From Colivivens sp963626085 (GTDB lineage: Bacteria; Bacteroidota; Bacteroidia; Bacteroidales; Bacteroidaceae): 53,437 nt of DNA. The notes beneath the pieces are model-generated. The model worked only from the letters and a program-made list of their open reading frames with translations. It was not told the origin of the DNA and ran no database searches. How positions within the stretch are numbered: position 1 is the first letter of the stretch; the number at the start of each line of letters is the position of its first letter. The position numbers were made by a program, and so were the translations under genes. Shown piece by piece: positions 15,485 through 23,416 of the stretch. The stretch lies in contig CAVFVJ010000009.1 in the NCBI GenBank assembly GCA_963626085.1, forward strand, positions 1 through 53,437, given 5' to 3'.

Positions 15485-16477
15485 ATGAGACACATTATTT
15501 ATACTATGGGGATTTACGCTATGGGACTACTGGGACTCATGGCGTGCGGAGGAAACGGAGGCAAGGCTACCACAGACACAGCCTACCAGCCAGTCGCACC
15601 TGAGTTCGACGCTGACAGCGCATACGCCTACGTGGCAGACCAGTGTGCGTTCGGTCCGAGGGTGATGAACTCAGCGGCACACGACTCGTGTGCTCTCTAC
15701 ATAGCTGGTAAGTTCCGTCAGTTCGGGGCTACGGTAACCCTGCAGGACGCTGAAGGCAAACTCTACGACGGGACACCCATCAGGATGCGCAACATCATAG
15801 CATCGTACAACACTGCCAACCCTTCACGCATACTTATCTGTGCACACTGGGACTCACGTCCGTGGGCTGACAACGACCCCGACAGTCTGTTCCACCGCAC
15901 GCCCATAGACGGAGCGAACGACGGAGCAAGTGGCGTGGGTGTCATGATGGAGATGGCAAGGCAGATTCAGAAGAAAGCCCCATCAGTGGGAATTGACTTC
16001 ATCTGCTTCGACGCAGAGGACTGCGGTACGCCACAGTGGGCTGAGAAGGAGGGGGAAGCAACCTCCAGCACCTGGTGCTTAGGCTCACAGTACTGGGCAG
16101 GCAAGCACCACGTGGACGGATACAAGGCTCGTTACGGTATCCTGCTCGATATGGTGGGTGGATCGAACTGCATCTTCGAGAAGGAGATGTACTCTACTTA
16201 CTACGCTCCGAACATCGTGGACAAGGTGTGGGCAAAGGCACAACAGCTCGGCTACGGTGACCTCTTTAAGAACAGCGGTGGCAGTGCGGTGACTGACGAT
16301 CACGTGCAAGTAAACCAGTCGGGAATTCCCTGTATCGACATCATAGCGCGCGACAAGGACGAGAACTCGTTCTGCTCTACCTGGCACACGGTAGGCGACA
16401 ATCTCGCAAGAATCAATAAGCAGACTCTGAAAGCGGTGGGACAGACCGTGATGGAGGTGGTTTACAATGAGGAATGA
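15485..16477 (+). CDS. M28-family zinc aminopeptidase/glutaminyl cyclase-like lipoprotein
   Basis: 330 aa. A lipobox (LMAC, Cys21) ends the signal peptide, so it should be lipid-anchored, in the periplasm or on the surface. The zinc-site motifs of the M28 fold appear in order: CAHWDSRPWADND, IDGANDGASGVGVM, CFDAEDCG, TDDHVQVNQSGIPCIDII and TWHTVGDN. The WDSRPW segment and the overall size resemble glutaminyl-peptide cyclotransferases, which cyclise N-terminal Gln to pyroglutamate, a known modification of exported Bacteroidetes proteins. An ordinary aminopeptidase remains possible. It lies 53 bp after the C26/M19 fusion. Confidence 0.88.
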   Translation: MRHIIYTMGIYAMGLLGLMACGGNGGKATTDTAYQPVAPEFDADSAYAYVADQCAFGPRVMNSAAHDSCALYIAGKFRQFGATVTLQDAEGKLYDGTPIRMRNIIASYNTANPSRILICAHWDSRPWADNDPDSLFHRTPIDGANDGASGVGVMMEMARQIQKKAPSVGIDFICFDAEDCGTPQWAEKEGEATSSTWCLGSQYWAGKHHVDGYKARYGILLDMVGGSNCIFEKEMYSTYYAPNIVDKVWAKAQQLGYGDLFKNSGGSAVTDDHVQVNQSGIPCIDIIARDKDENSFCSTWHTVGDNLARINKQTLKAVGQTVMEVVYNEE

Positions 16478-16484
16478 GTAACGA

Positions 16485-16526
16485 GAGTTTAGAATTTAGA
16501 GTTTAGAACGTAGAGATTAGAATTTA
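16485..16526. repeat. degenerate TTTAGA-type short tandem repeat
   Basis: About five imperfect copies of TTTAGAN fill the gap between the M28 peptidase and sufE. It is low-complexity sequence with no spacer structure. Confidence 0.6.
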
Positions 16527-16541
16527 ATTGAGTACAATACT

Positions 16542-16961
16542 ATGACTATAGAAGAAGCACAAGAGGAAGTGATTGAGGAGTTTAACGGTTTCGACGACTG
16601 GATGGACAAGTACCAGTTGCTCATCGACTTGGGAAACGAACAGAAGCCACTACCAGAAAAGTATAAGACTGAGAAAAACCTCATCGACGGCTGTCAGAGC
16701 CGTGTGTGGCTCCAGGCAGATTACACCAACGGGACGGTTACGTTCCAGGGGGAGAGCGACGCACTCATAGTGAAGGGTATCGTGACCTTGCTCATCCGTG
16801 TGCTGTCGGGACACACTCCCGATGAAATCTTGAACGCAGACCTTCACTTCATTCACGACATCGGACTGACGGAGCACCTCTCGCCCACACGCAGCAACGG
16901 ACTGCTCGCCATGCTAAAACAGATGAAACTCTACGCCATGGCTTTCAAGGCAAAAGGGTGA
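16542..16961 (+). CDS. sufE: SufE family sulfur-acceptor protein
   Basis: 139 aa, the usual SufE length. SufE takes persulfide sulfur from the cysteine desulfurase SufS and passes it to the Fe-S scaffold. The acceptor cysteine is Cys51 in LIDGCQSRVW. The C-terminal half (HFIHDIGLTEHLSPTRSNGLLAML) matches the family. No other suf gene lies nearby. It converges with the M6 protease gene, with 28 bp between stops and no obvious terminator hairpin. Confidence 0.93.
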   Translation: MTIEEAQEEVIEEFNGFDDWMDKYQLLIDLGNEQKPLPEKYKTEKNLIDGCQSRVWLQADYTNGTVTFQGESDALIVKGIVTLLIRVLSGHTPDEILNADLHFIHDIGLTEHLSPTRSNGLLAMLKQMKLYAMAFKAKG

Positions 16962-16989
16962 GAAGGGGATAGCGTTCCCAACTACGTAT

Positions 16990-18630
16990 TCACTGTCCGC
17001 GCATGTACTCATAGATGCGGAGCACATCCTGCGTGTCCACTGTACCATCGGTGTTCATGTCTTCGGGTTCGTACGGTGTGGCAGTAGCTGACGAGCGGAT
17101 ACGGTCGTACACCTGCAAGATGTCTTGTGTGTCAACAGTCCCGTTGCCGTCCACGTCCGCATAACAGCCCACAGTAAGGGTGACGCTTCCGTTCTCTTGC
17201 TCCACGATGCCGGTGAGAGGTTGGTGGAGGAACTTGGAGTCGGTGTAGACAGGCTGCTGATTGGACAACAGTGAGGTTCTGCCAGTGAGTCCAGGGAATG
17301 GGTCGCCCTGAGCCGATGCGTTCCACTTTGCTAAGTCCTCTTCGGTCGCATCAATGTCTTTGAAGGATAGAAGCTCACCGTCAGCTGGAATAATACTGAT
17401 GCCTTGGTGGGCGTAGCTGCTGGCGTTCACCCGGTTGGCAGTCCACCGATAATAGTTGTAGTCAACGTGTGTCACCAACAGCCCATGGCTTCTGTGTGAC
17501 TTGTTGCTGCGTGCGATATATTTGTCCCACCCTGTGTTCTGACGGTTCTCCAGTATGTAGTACTCCTTCTCGTTCTCCGGATTGACAATCTTGTAGCCCT
17601 TGCCACCCTCGCTTAGGGGTAGGATTTCAAGTTCGTACTCCTTGCCATATTCGAGAGTCTCCAGTGTGGTCCAGCCCATGAACTCTTTCTCGTACGAGCT
17701 GTAGCCACACGGCCAATATCCGTTCTTATTGTAACATCCGGAGTCCATCAAGTCCCAGTAATCGAGTCCGTAACCAGTGCCGCTTGATGCAGTATCATAG
17801 AGGTCGGGTAAGCCAAGTACATGACTGAACTCATGGCACATAGTGCCAATGCCGTCTCCCTTCTCGCCATACAGTTCGTTGCAAACAACGAAATCATCGA
17901 ACGACACTCCCCCGGCTGTTGTCTGCGCATGAAGTTCCTTTGGCCATATGGTGTTGGGGTCGGTAGTTGCGTTCTCGCCCTCGCCAGCATAGACAATGAC
18001 AGCAGCTTCGACCACTCCGTCACCGTCGTTGTCGAACTGACTCCAGTCGCCAAACAGTTTCACTGCCTCAGTCATTGCCTCACCGTAGAAAGCCTTTATG
18101 TTTGAGTCGCGCACTCCGTTGGCGTTCTTTCCGTAGTAGGCATAGCCATTGGAGAGCGTCACCGTGCCCACGACGACAAATTCGGGGAGGAACAGACTGT
18201 CGCTCTGCTGGGCGAAATAGTCGCGCACCGAGCCGTAACCGCCCGACACATCATAGAGCGTACCGTCCATCTTGCCGTCGAAGAACTGCGTGTAATATTC
18301 GCACAGACCATCCTCTGTGTCCCGGACGGAGAATGAAAGGTCGCTGAACTGCACCAGCACCACTGGAATCTTCGGGCAACCTTTGGACTTTAGTGGGGCG
18401 GTTCCCTGACTGCCCACGCGTCGGATTCCAGTGTCTCGCCACTGGCTGTAACGCCAGCTCGACAGGTCGTCCGCCTCCTTGTACACACTGTAGTTGTACT
18501 GCGAGAAATCTTCACCTTGTTCAACCCATGCCTGTCCCTGCTTGCCCAGCAGTCTGTCCCTTGGCGGCACGTCAGCCTCAATCTGTAGACCACACAATAA
18601 GCCAATTATACACAATAAAAAGTGTTTCAT
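16990..18630 (-). CDS. secreted M6-family metalloprotease with C-terminal dockerin-type repeats
   Basis: 546 aa. The signal peptide is MKHFLLCIIGLLCGLQIEA. The M6 (immune-inhibitor-A-like) catalytic domain carries the zinc motif HEFSHVLGLPD (about 266-276). The last ~55 residues contain two calcium-binding loops of dockerin type I form: DVDGNGTVDTQDIL and DMNTDGTVDTQDVL. Dockerin modules in non-cellulosomal Prevotella and Bacteroides proteases are known, but their partner is not. A TTG start at 18660 is rejected because it lies in the promoter's -7 box. The protein probably degrades extracellular protein. Confidence 0.9.
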   Translation of the reverse strand: MKHFLLCIIGLLCGLQIEADVPPRDRLLGKQGQAWVEQGEDFSQYNYSVYKEADDLSSWRYSQWRDTGIRRVGSQGTAPLKSKGCPKIPVVLVQFSDLSFSVRDTEDGLCEYYTQFFDGKMDGTLYDVSGGYGSVRDYFAQQSDSLFLPEFVVVGTVTLSNGYAYYGKNANGVRDSNIKAFYGEAMTEAVKLFGDWSQFDNDGDGVVEAAVIVYAGEGENATTDPNTIWPKELHAQTTAGGVSFDDFVVCNELYGEKGDGIGTMCHEFSHVLGLPDLYDTASSGTGYGLDYWDLMDSGCYNKNGYWPCGYSSYEKEFMGWTTLETLEYGKEYELEILPLSEGGKGYKIVNPENEKEYYILENRQNTGWDKYIARSNKSHRSHGLLVTHVDYNYYRWTANRVNASSYAHQGISIIPADGELLSFKDIDATEEDLAKWNASAQGDPFPGLTGRTSLLSNQQPVYTDSKFLHQPLTGIVEQENGSVTLTVGCYADVDGNGTVDTQDILQVYDRIRSSATATPYEPEDMNTDGTVDTQDVLRIYEYMRGQ

Positions 18631-18657
18631 TCCCTTACGCAAAATTTGATTCGTGCG

Positions 18658-18665
18658 CAAATATA
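18658..18665 (-). promoter_or_regulatory. -7 box of the M6 protease gene
   Basis: TATATTTG on the minus strand, about 28 bp before the ATG at 18630. No -33 TTTG at standard spacing is evident. A near-palindrome at 18677-18690 lies just upstream. Confidence 0.55.
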
Positions 18666-18676
18666 CGAATTTATTT

Positions 18677-18690
18677 CACAAGCACTTGTG
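18677..18690. promoter_or_regulatory. near-palindrome between divergent promoters (possible operator)
   Basis: CACAAG-CA-CTTGTG has 6-bp arms and a 2-bp centre. It overlaps the -33 TTG of the plus-strand promoter and lies about 12 bp beyond the minus-strand -7 box. A dimeric regulator bound here could affect both the M6 protease and the GH43 gene. This is an inference from position and symmetry. Confidence 0.4.
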
Positions 18691-18716
18691 CAATCAAACG
18701 GAATGTTGTAAATTTG
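18686..18716 (+). promoter_or_regulatory. promoter of the GH43-like gene
   Basis: TTG (18686-18688), a 20-nt spacer, then TAAATTTG (18709-18716) match the Bacteroidetes -33/-7 pattern. The leader before the ATG at 18745 is about 22 nt. Confidence 0.6.
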
Positions 18717-18744
18717 CCTGTCAATAATTCAACAACAAACGGAT

Positions 18745-19719
18745 ATGAGAAGACTGAAGACAGCCCTTGCGCTGCTGGTGCTGACAGCATGCGTGACGGC
18801 AAAGACTGGCGGATGGGTGACTATAAAAAACGGAGGACTGTGGTACGACACCGACGGCAATGTGGTGCAGGCGCATGGAGCGGGTTTTTTGCGAGTGGGC
18901 GACACCTGGTACATGATTGGCGAGGACAGAAGCCAGTCGTGGAATCCCGACGTGAACATGTACTCGTCCAAGGACCTACAGACATGGAAGTTTGAGGGAA
19001 AGGTCATCGAGAACGGGGCGACACACCCTGAGCTCGGTACGGAACGCTTTATCGAGCGTCCGAAGATAATGTACAACAACAAGACGCACAAGTACGTAAT
19101 TTGGTGTCACTGGGAGGGCAAGAACTACGGAGCTAGTGAGGCTGCTGTGTTCTATAGCGACAAGATAACCGGTCCGTACACCTTCCACAAGGGGGAGCGA
19201 CCGCTCGGAATCAAGAGCAGGGACTGCAACGTGTTCGTGGACAACGACGGCACAGCATATTTCGTCTCAACCATCGAGGAGAACCAACACCTCGGGTTCT
19301 TCCGACTCTCAGACGACTACCTGGACGCGGTGGAGTGTACGCAACTGTTCAAGGGGCAGAGGCGCGAGGCACCTGCCATAGTAAGGGTTGACGACACCTA
19401 CTACATGCTCTCGTCTGCATGCACCGGATGGGAACCCAACCAGTGTAAGTTGTCAACTTCCAGCCGCATGACACGAGACTGGAGCGGACTCACCGACATA
19501 GGTGACCGCATCGCCTACGACACACAGGCTGCTTCCATCCTCACCGTCAAAGGCACGAAACAGACGACTTACTTGTATGTGGGCGACCGGTGGATGGACC
19601 CTGACCTTCCAAACTCAAAGACCATCATCTTCCCCATAACCTTCAAGGATGGGAAGTGTGACTTTACCTACCGCGAGGAGTTCCAAATAAACTTCAAGAC
19701 TGGAGAGGTTAGGTATTGA
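18745..19719 (+). CDS. GH43-like glycosidase (exo-galactanase-type subgroup), probable lipoprotein
   Basis: 324 aa. A signal peptide with a possible lipobox (LTAC, Cys16) precedes a five-bladed propeller of the GH43 type. Motifs in order are VQAHGAGFLRVGDTWYMIGE, FIERPKIMYN (Glu104, likely acid), SRDCNVFVDNDGTAYF, REAPAIVRVDDTYYML, SSACTGWEPN and VGDRWMDPDLPNSKTIIFPI. This layout resembles the exo-beta-1,3-galactanase branch, whose members lack the usual aspartate base; that base is not obvious here either. The substrate is therefore a suggestion. The gene is divergent from the M6 protease and stands 106 bp before the DJ-1 gene. Confidence 0.82.
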   Translation: MRRLKTALALLVLTACVTAKTGGWVTIKNGGLWYDTDGNVVQAHGAGFLRVGDTWYMIGEDRSQSWNPDVNMYSSKDLQTWKFEGKVIENGATHPELGTERFIERPKIMYNNKTHKYVIWCHWEGKNYGASEAAVFYSDKITGPYTFHKGERPLGIKSRDCNVFVDNDGTAYFVSTIEENQHLGFFRLSDDYLDAVECTQLFKGQRREAPAIVRVDDTYYMLSSACTGWEPNQCKLSTSSRMTRDWSGLTDIGDRIAYDTQAASILTVKGTKQTTYLYVGDRWMDPDLPNSKTIIFPITFKDGKCDFTYREEFQINFKTGEVRY

Positions 19720-19825
19720 AAGACAAGAACCGCGAACAAGACAAAATCTTAAGCAAGACTATAGAGAACTAGACAATCATCTTGGCACTTACTGAAAATA
19801 ATAACAATGACAACTGATTAGTACA

Positions 19826-20383
19826 ATGAAGAAAGTGTATATGTTTCTCGCGACAGGCTTCCAGGAGACAGAAGCCATCGCCAGCGTCACCGTCTGCCGC
19901 AGGACAGACGAGATAGACATCAAGACCGTGTCAATTACTGGGTCAGAACTGGTGGAGAGTGCATCGGGGGTGACCGTCAAGGCAGACATGCTGATGGAAG
20001 ACAGCGACTTCAGCGACGCAGACATGCTGGTAATGCCAGGAGGAATGCCTGGAAGCACCAGTCTGCGCGACTGCAAGCCACTTCAGGACATCATCATGAA
20101 CCACTACAAGGCAGGCAAGGCTCTCGCTGCAATCTGTGCAGCCCCCATCGTCTACGGATATTTGGGTATTCTCAGAGGAATGAACGCCACCTGCTACCCT
20201 GGTTTTGAGAGTCAACTGACTGGAGCCATCCCCACAGGCAAGACAGTGGAGGTGGACGGGCAGTTCATCACTGGACACGGACCAGGTGCGTCGCTCGACT
20301 TCGGCTACGCCATCGTGGAGTACCTGTTGGGCAAGGAAACAGTAGGTGCGGTGAAGGCAAGTATGGTGTGGCCCTATAAATGA
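19826..20383 (+). CDS. DJ-1/PfpI (ThiJ) family protein
   Basis: 185 aa, the family's normal length. The nucleophile-elbow cysteine is Cys104 in AAICAAPIVYG, and the conserved acidic site lies in GFQETEA (around Glu16). The VMPGGMPGSTSLRD segment is typical of the DJ-1 subgroup. DJ-1-like proteins handle oxidative or carbonyl stress; the activity of this one is unknown. Its stop overlaps the first ATG of ispD, so the two are translationally coupled. Confidence 0.92.
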   Translation: MKKVYMFLATGFQETEAIASVTVCRRTDEIDIKTVSITGSELVESASGVTVKADMLMEDSDFSDADMLVMPGGMPGSTSLRDCKPLQDIIMNHYKAGKALAAICAAPIVYGYLGILRGMNATCYPGFESQLTGAIPTGKTVEVDGQFITGHGPGASLDFGYAIVEYLLGKETVGAVKASMVWPYK

Positions 20384-21042
20384 TGACAATGGACAAGGCT
20401 GTAATAATAGTCGCCAGCGGCAAGGGTCTGAGGATGGGCGGAGACATTCCAAAGCAGTTCCTTACTGTGGGCGGCAAACCCATCCTCATGCAAACCATCG
20501 AACGTTTCCACGAATACGACCAGGAAATGCAGATTATCGTGGTGCTCCACCATGACTGGACAGACTATTGGATGGAATTGTGCTCGAAGTACGACTTTAC
20601 TCTGCCGGTAACGGTTGTCGAGGGCGGCAAGGAACGGTTTCACTCTGTGCGCAACGGACTGGCACTGGTGGAAGACCACCGCACACTTGTTGGGGTTCAC
20701 GACGGAGTGCGTCCATACGTTTCCACGGATGTCATCGCTCGCTGCTACGACGCAGCTGCCGTCAAAGGAGCGGCAATACCAGTGGTTGATGTCTTCGAAA
20801 CTCTTAGGGAACTAACACTAGACGGAAGTCGCACAGTGCCACGGTCACAGTACAAGTTGGTACAAACACCTCAGGTGTTTCAGACCGCACTGCTCAGACA
20901 AGCCTACAACCAAGAATACAACAGTGGATTCACCGACGACGCATCTGTGGTAGAGTCGCTCGGACACAGCATCGCCCTCGTGGAGGGAAACAGGGAAAAC
21001 ATAAAGATAACCACACGGGCAGACTTGAAGACCGTCAACTGA
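20380..21042 (+). CDS. ispD: 2-C-methyl-D-erythritol 4-phosphate cytidylyltransferase
   Basis: 220 aa. It makes CDP-methylerythritol from CTP and methylerythritol phosphate in the MEP isoprenoid pathway. The N-terminal nucleotide-binding motif is ASGKGLRMGGDIPKQFL. HDGVRPYVS and the C-terminal FTDDASVVE match IspD. The start may be the ATG at 20389 (MDKAVIIVASG), which aligns better with the usual N-terminus; the 20380 ATG overlaps the DJ-1 stop. The end overlaps recG by 8 bp on the opposite strand. Confidence 0.94.
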   Translation: MMTMDKAVIIVASGKGLRMGGDIPKQFLTVGGKPILMQTIERFHEYDQEMQIIVVLHHDWTDYWMELCSKYDFTLPVTVVEGGKERFHSVRNGLALVEDHRTLVGVHDGVRPYVSTDVIARCYDAAAVKGAAIPVVDVFETLRELTLDGSRTVPRSQYKLVQTPQVFQTALLRQAYNQEYNSGFTDDASVVESLGHSIALVEGNRENIKITTRADLKTVN

Positions 21043-23152
21043 TGGCCGCCCAGTTCACATTGGTCTTGCGCAACTCCGCAAGTCGTCTCCACAGCACTTC
21101 GTTACGAGGGTCTTTCTCCTCAGGGTCATCATCGAGAACCTGCGTGGCAGCGTCGCGCGCCAACTGCAAGATCTGTCCGTCGCGCGCCACATTGGAAATC
21201 TTCAAATCGAACGCCATTCCGCTCTGCTGCGTGCCCTCCAGATCGCCTGGCCCACGCAACTTCAAGTCCTGTTCGGCAATCTCGAAGCCGTCATTGGATT
21301 CTACCATGATTTGAATGCGCTTGCGTGTGTCTGAACTGAGTTCGTACTTTGTGACAAGAATGCAGAACGACTGTTCGGCACCACGTCCCACACGTCCACG
21401 CAACTGGTGCAACTGACTGAGTCCGAAACGTTCCGCATTCTCAATCACCATGACACTGGCATTGGGTACGTTGACCCCAACCTCAATCACGGTGGTCGCC
21501 ACGAGAATCTGTGTCTCGCCACTGGCGAACCGCTGCATCTCTGCGTCCTTCTCCTGCGCTTTCATCTTGCCATGTACCTTCCCTACCTTACATTCTGGGA
21601 ATTCCTTGCTTATTTGCTCATACCCCTCCTCAAGGTTTTTGAGGTCAATCTTCTCGCTCTCTTGAATCAGTGGGAAGACACAATACACTTGATGACCCTT
21701 CTGAATTTCCTGTCTCACCTTATCATAAATATGGTCACGGTGACGGTCGAACATGTGGACGGTGTAAATCGGCTTGCGACCCGGTGGCAACTCGTCGATG
21801 ACGCTGACATCAAGGTCTCCGTAGACAGTCATGGCAAGCGTTCGTGGGATAGGTGTGGCTGTCATCACCAGTACATGGGGCGGCACGGTGTTCTTCTGCC
21901 ACATCTTGGCGCGTTGGGCAACACCAAAGCGGTGCTGCTCGTCGATGACCACCAGTCCCAGTTGATGGAAAAGCACATTGTCCTCAATGACTGCGTGCGT
22001 ACCCACCAGGATATTAATGTCACCAGTTCTTAGTCCATCGAGGACCGCTTCTCTCTTCTTGCCCTTTACCGTTCCTGTAAGCAACTCAACACGTACAGGC
22101 ATGTTGCCTAGGAAACCACGGATGGTCTGCAGATGCTGCTCTGCCAAAATCTCAGTGGGAGCCATGATGCACACTTGACAACGGTTGTCGACAGCCATGA
22201 GCGCACTCATCAGTGCCACCAGTGTTTTGCCCGATCCAACATCGCCCTGCAGCAGACGGTTCATCTGTCTACCCGAACCCATATCCTTGCGAATTTCCTT
22301 CAGCACCCGTTTCTGCGCCCCAGTGAGTTCGAACGGAAGATGTTCATTATAGAATGTGTTGAACGCATCGGCAATACGGGAGAACACGATTCCACGGAAA
22401 CGCCTCATCCTGTCGCGCGCATAACGGAGAATGCCCAATTGCACGTAGAACAGTTCTTCGAACTTCAGTCGTGTCTGCGCCCTCCTCAGTTTGTCGGCAG
22501 ACTGGGGAAAATGGATGTTGCGGATTGCCTCATCATACGACATGAGGTGAAAGTGTTCCACAAGGTAAGGACTCAATGTCTCAGCGAAAGGTTGGTCAGA
22601 CAACTCCAGTAGCTTACGTGTCAGCTTGCACAACGCAGGGGAGTTGAGTCCCTTGCGTTTCATCTTCTCCGACGTATTGTAACTGGGTGCAAACATGTTG
22701 ACTGTTACACCCTGTCCTCCACGCAGTTCCTCCTGCCGGTTGCTCACCCTCTCCATCTCCGGGTGAGCGATACTGAAATGTCCATTGAAAGGGATTGGCT
22801 TGCCGAACACAATATAGGGCACGTTATAGTCGTAGTCCTTGAGCACGTACTTGATGCCTTGAAACCATACCAGTTCCACAACCCCAGTGCCGTCGGAGAA
22901 ACGCGCCACTAATCGCCGTCCCTTGCCTTCGCCCACAACGTCAGACGAGAGGATGCGTCCCATGATTTGCACGTAGGGCATTGCCCCATCAATCTCACTA
23001 ATCTGGTAAATACGGCTCTTGTCGACATACTTGTACGGATAGTACGTCAACAGGTCACCTACGGTCCTTATGTCCAACTCCGATGCGAGCAGCTCAGCAC
23101 GCGCCGGACCGACACCCTGTAAATATTTTATGTCTTGCAATTGGCTTATCAT
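21035..23152 (-). CDS. recG: ATP-dependent DNA helicase RecG
   Basis: 705 aa. RecG remodels stalled replication forks and branch-migrates recombination intermediates. The order is an N-terminal helix-hairpin-helix-like start (YLQGVGPARAELL), a wedge/OB domain, and a helicase core with Walker A LLQGDVGSGKT, box II VVIDEQHRFGV, motif III TATPIPRTLAMT and motif VI QLRGRVGRG. The start is set at ATG 23152; an upstream GTG at about 23185 lies inside the -33 promoter element. The -7 box ends only about 5 nt before the ATG, so the mRNA may be leaderless. It converges with ispD. Confidence 0.95.
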   Translation of the reverse strand: MISQLQDIKYLQGVGPARAELLASELDIRTVGDLLTYYPYKYVDKSRIYQISEIDGAMPYVQIMGRILSSDVVGEGKGRRLVARFSDGTGVVELVWFQGIKYVLKDYDYNVPYIVFGKPIPFNGHFSIAHPEMERVSNRQEELRGGQGVTVNMFAPSYNTSEKMKRKGLNSPALCKLTRKLLELSDQPFAETLSPYLVEHFHLMSYDEAIRNIHFPQSADKLRRAQTRLKFEELFYVQLGILRYARDRMRRFRGIVFSRIADAFNTFYNEHLPFELTGAQKRVLKEIRKDMGSGRQMNRLLQGDVGSGKTLVALMSALMAVDNRCQVCIMAPTEILAEQHLQTIRGFLGNMPVRVELLTGTVKGKKREAVLDGLRTGDINILVGTHAVIEDNVLFHQLGLVVIDEQHRFGVAQRAKMWQKNTVPPHVLVMTATPIPRTLAMTVYGDLDVSVIDELPPGRKPIYTVHMFDRHRDHIYDKVRQEIQKGHQVYCVFPLIQESEKIDLKNLEEGYEQISKEFPECKVGKVHGKMKAQEKDAEMQRFASGETQILVATTVIEVGVNVPNASVMVIENAERFGLSQLHQLRGRVGRGAEQSFCILVTKYELSSDTRKRIQIMVESNDGFEIAEQDLKLRGPGDLEGTQQSGMAFDLKISNVARDGQILQLARDAATQVLDDDPEEKDPRNEVLWRRLAELRKTNVNWAAIS

Positions 23153-23157
23153 CGGTG

Positions 23158-23188
23158 CAAAGGTAGCACAAACTTCGCAAAACACAAA
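23158..23188 (-). promoter_or_regulatory. recG promoter
   Basis: On the minus strand TTTG (23185-23188), a 19-nt spacer and TACCTTTG (23158-23165) form a textbook Bacteroidetes promoter. Transcription would begin at or within a few bases of the recG start codon. Confidence 0.75.
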
Positions 23189-23286
23189 ATTACTTCACGC
23201 CAATTGAGGCAATCTGACTTTATCATGTATAAACTTACATTTATTATCCATTTTCACATGTTTATGCATTTTATTGTCAACTAATG

Positions 23287-23317
23287 TTTGCAGTTTCAGT
23301 TATTATCCGTACCTTTG
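23287..23317 (+). promoter_or_regulatory. gdhA promoter
   Basis: TTTG (23287-23290), 19 nt and TACCTTTG (23310-23317) match the consensus. The leader to the ATG at 23417 is about 95 nt. Confidence 0.75.
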
Positions 23318-23416
23318 CACCATCAAAACAACACAGACACAAAATAAAGTCAACTATTAGACAGGCAGTGTTATATACAGACTCTATATAAATAAACATT
23401 TTCAAACAGACAAATC

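Noticed and set aside
16485..16526. Short repeats between the M28 gene and sufE as a CRISPR array
   Set aside because: Units are 6-7 bp, imperfect and without spacers; no cas genes are present.
18631..18660. Upstream TTG start for the M6 protease
   Set aside because: It lies in the -7 box and would place ten residues before a complete signal peptide.
23153..23185. Upstream GTG start for recG
   Set aside because: It lies in the -33 element of a textbook promoter, so it would not be transcribed.
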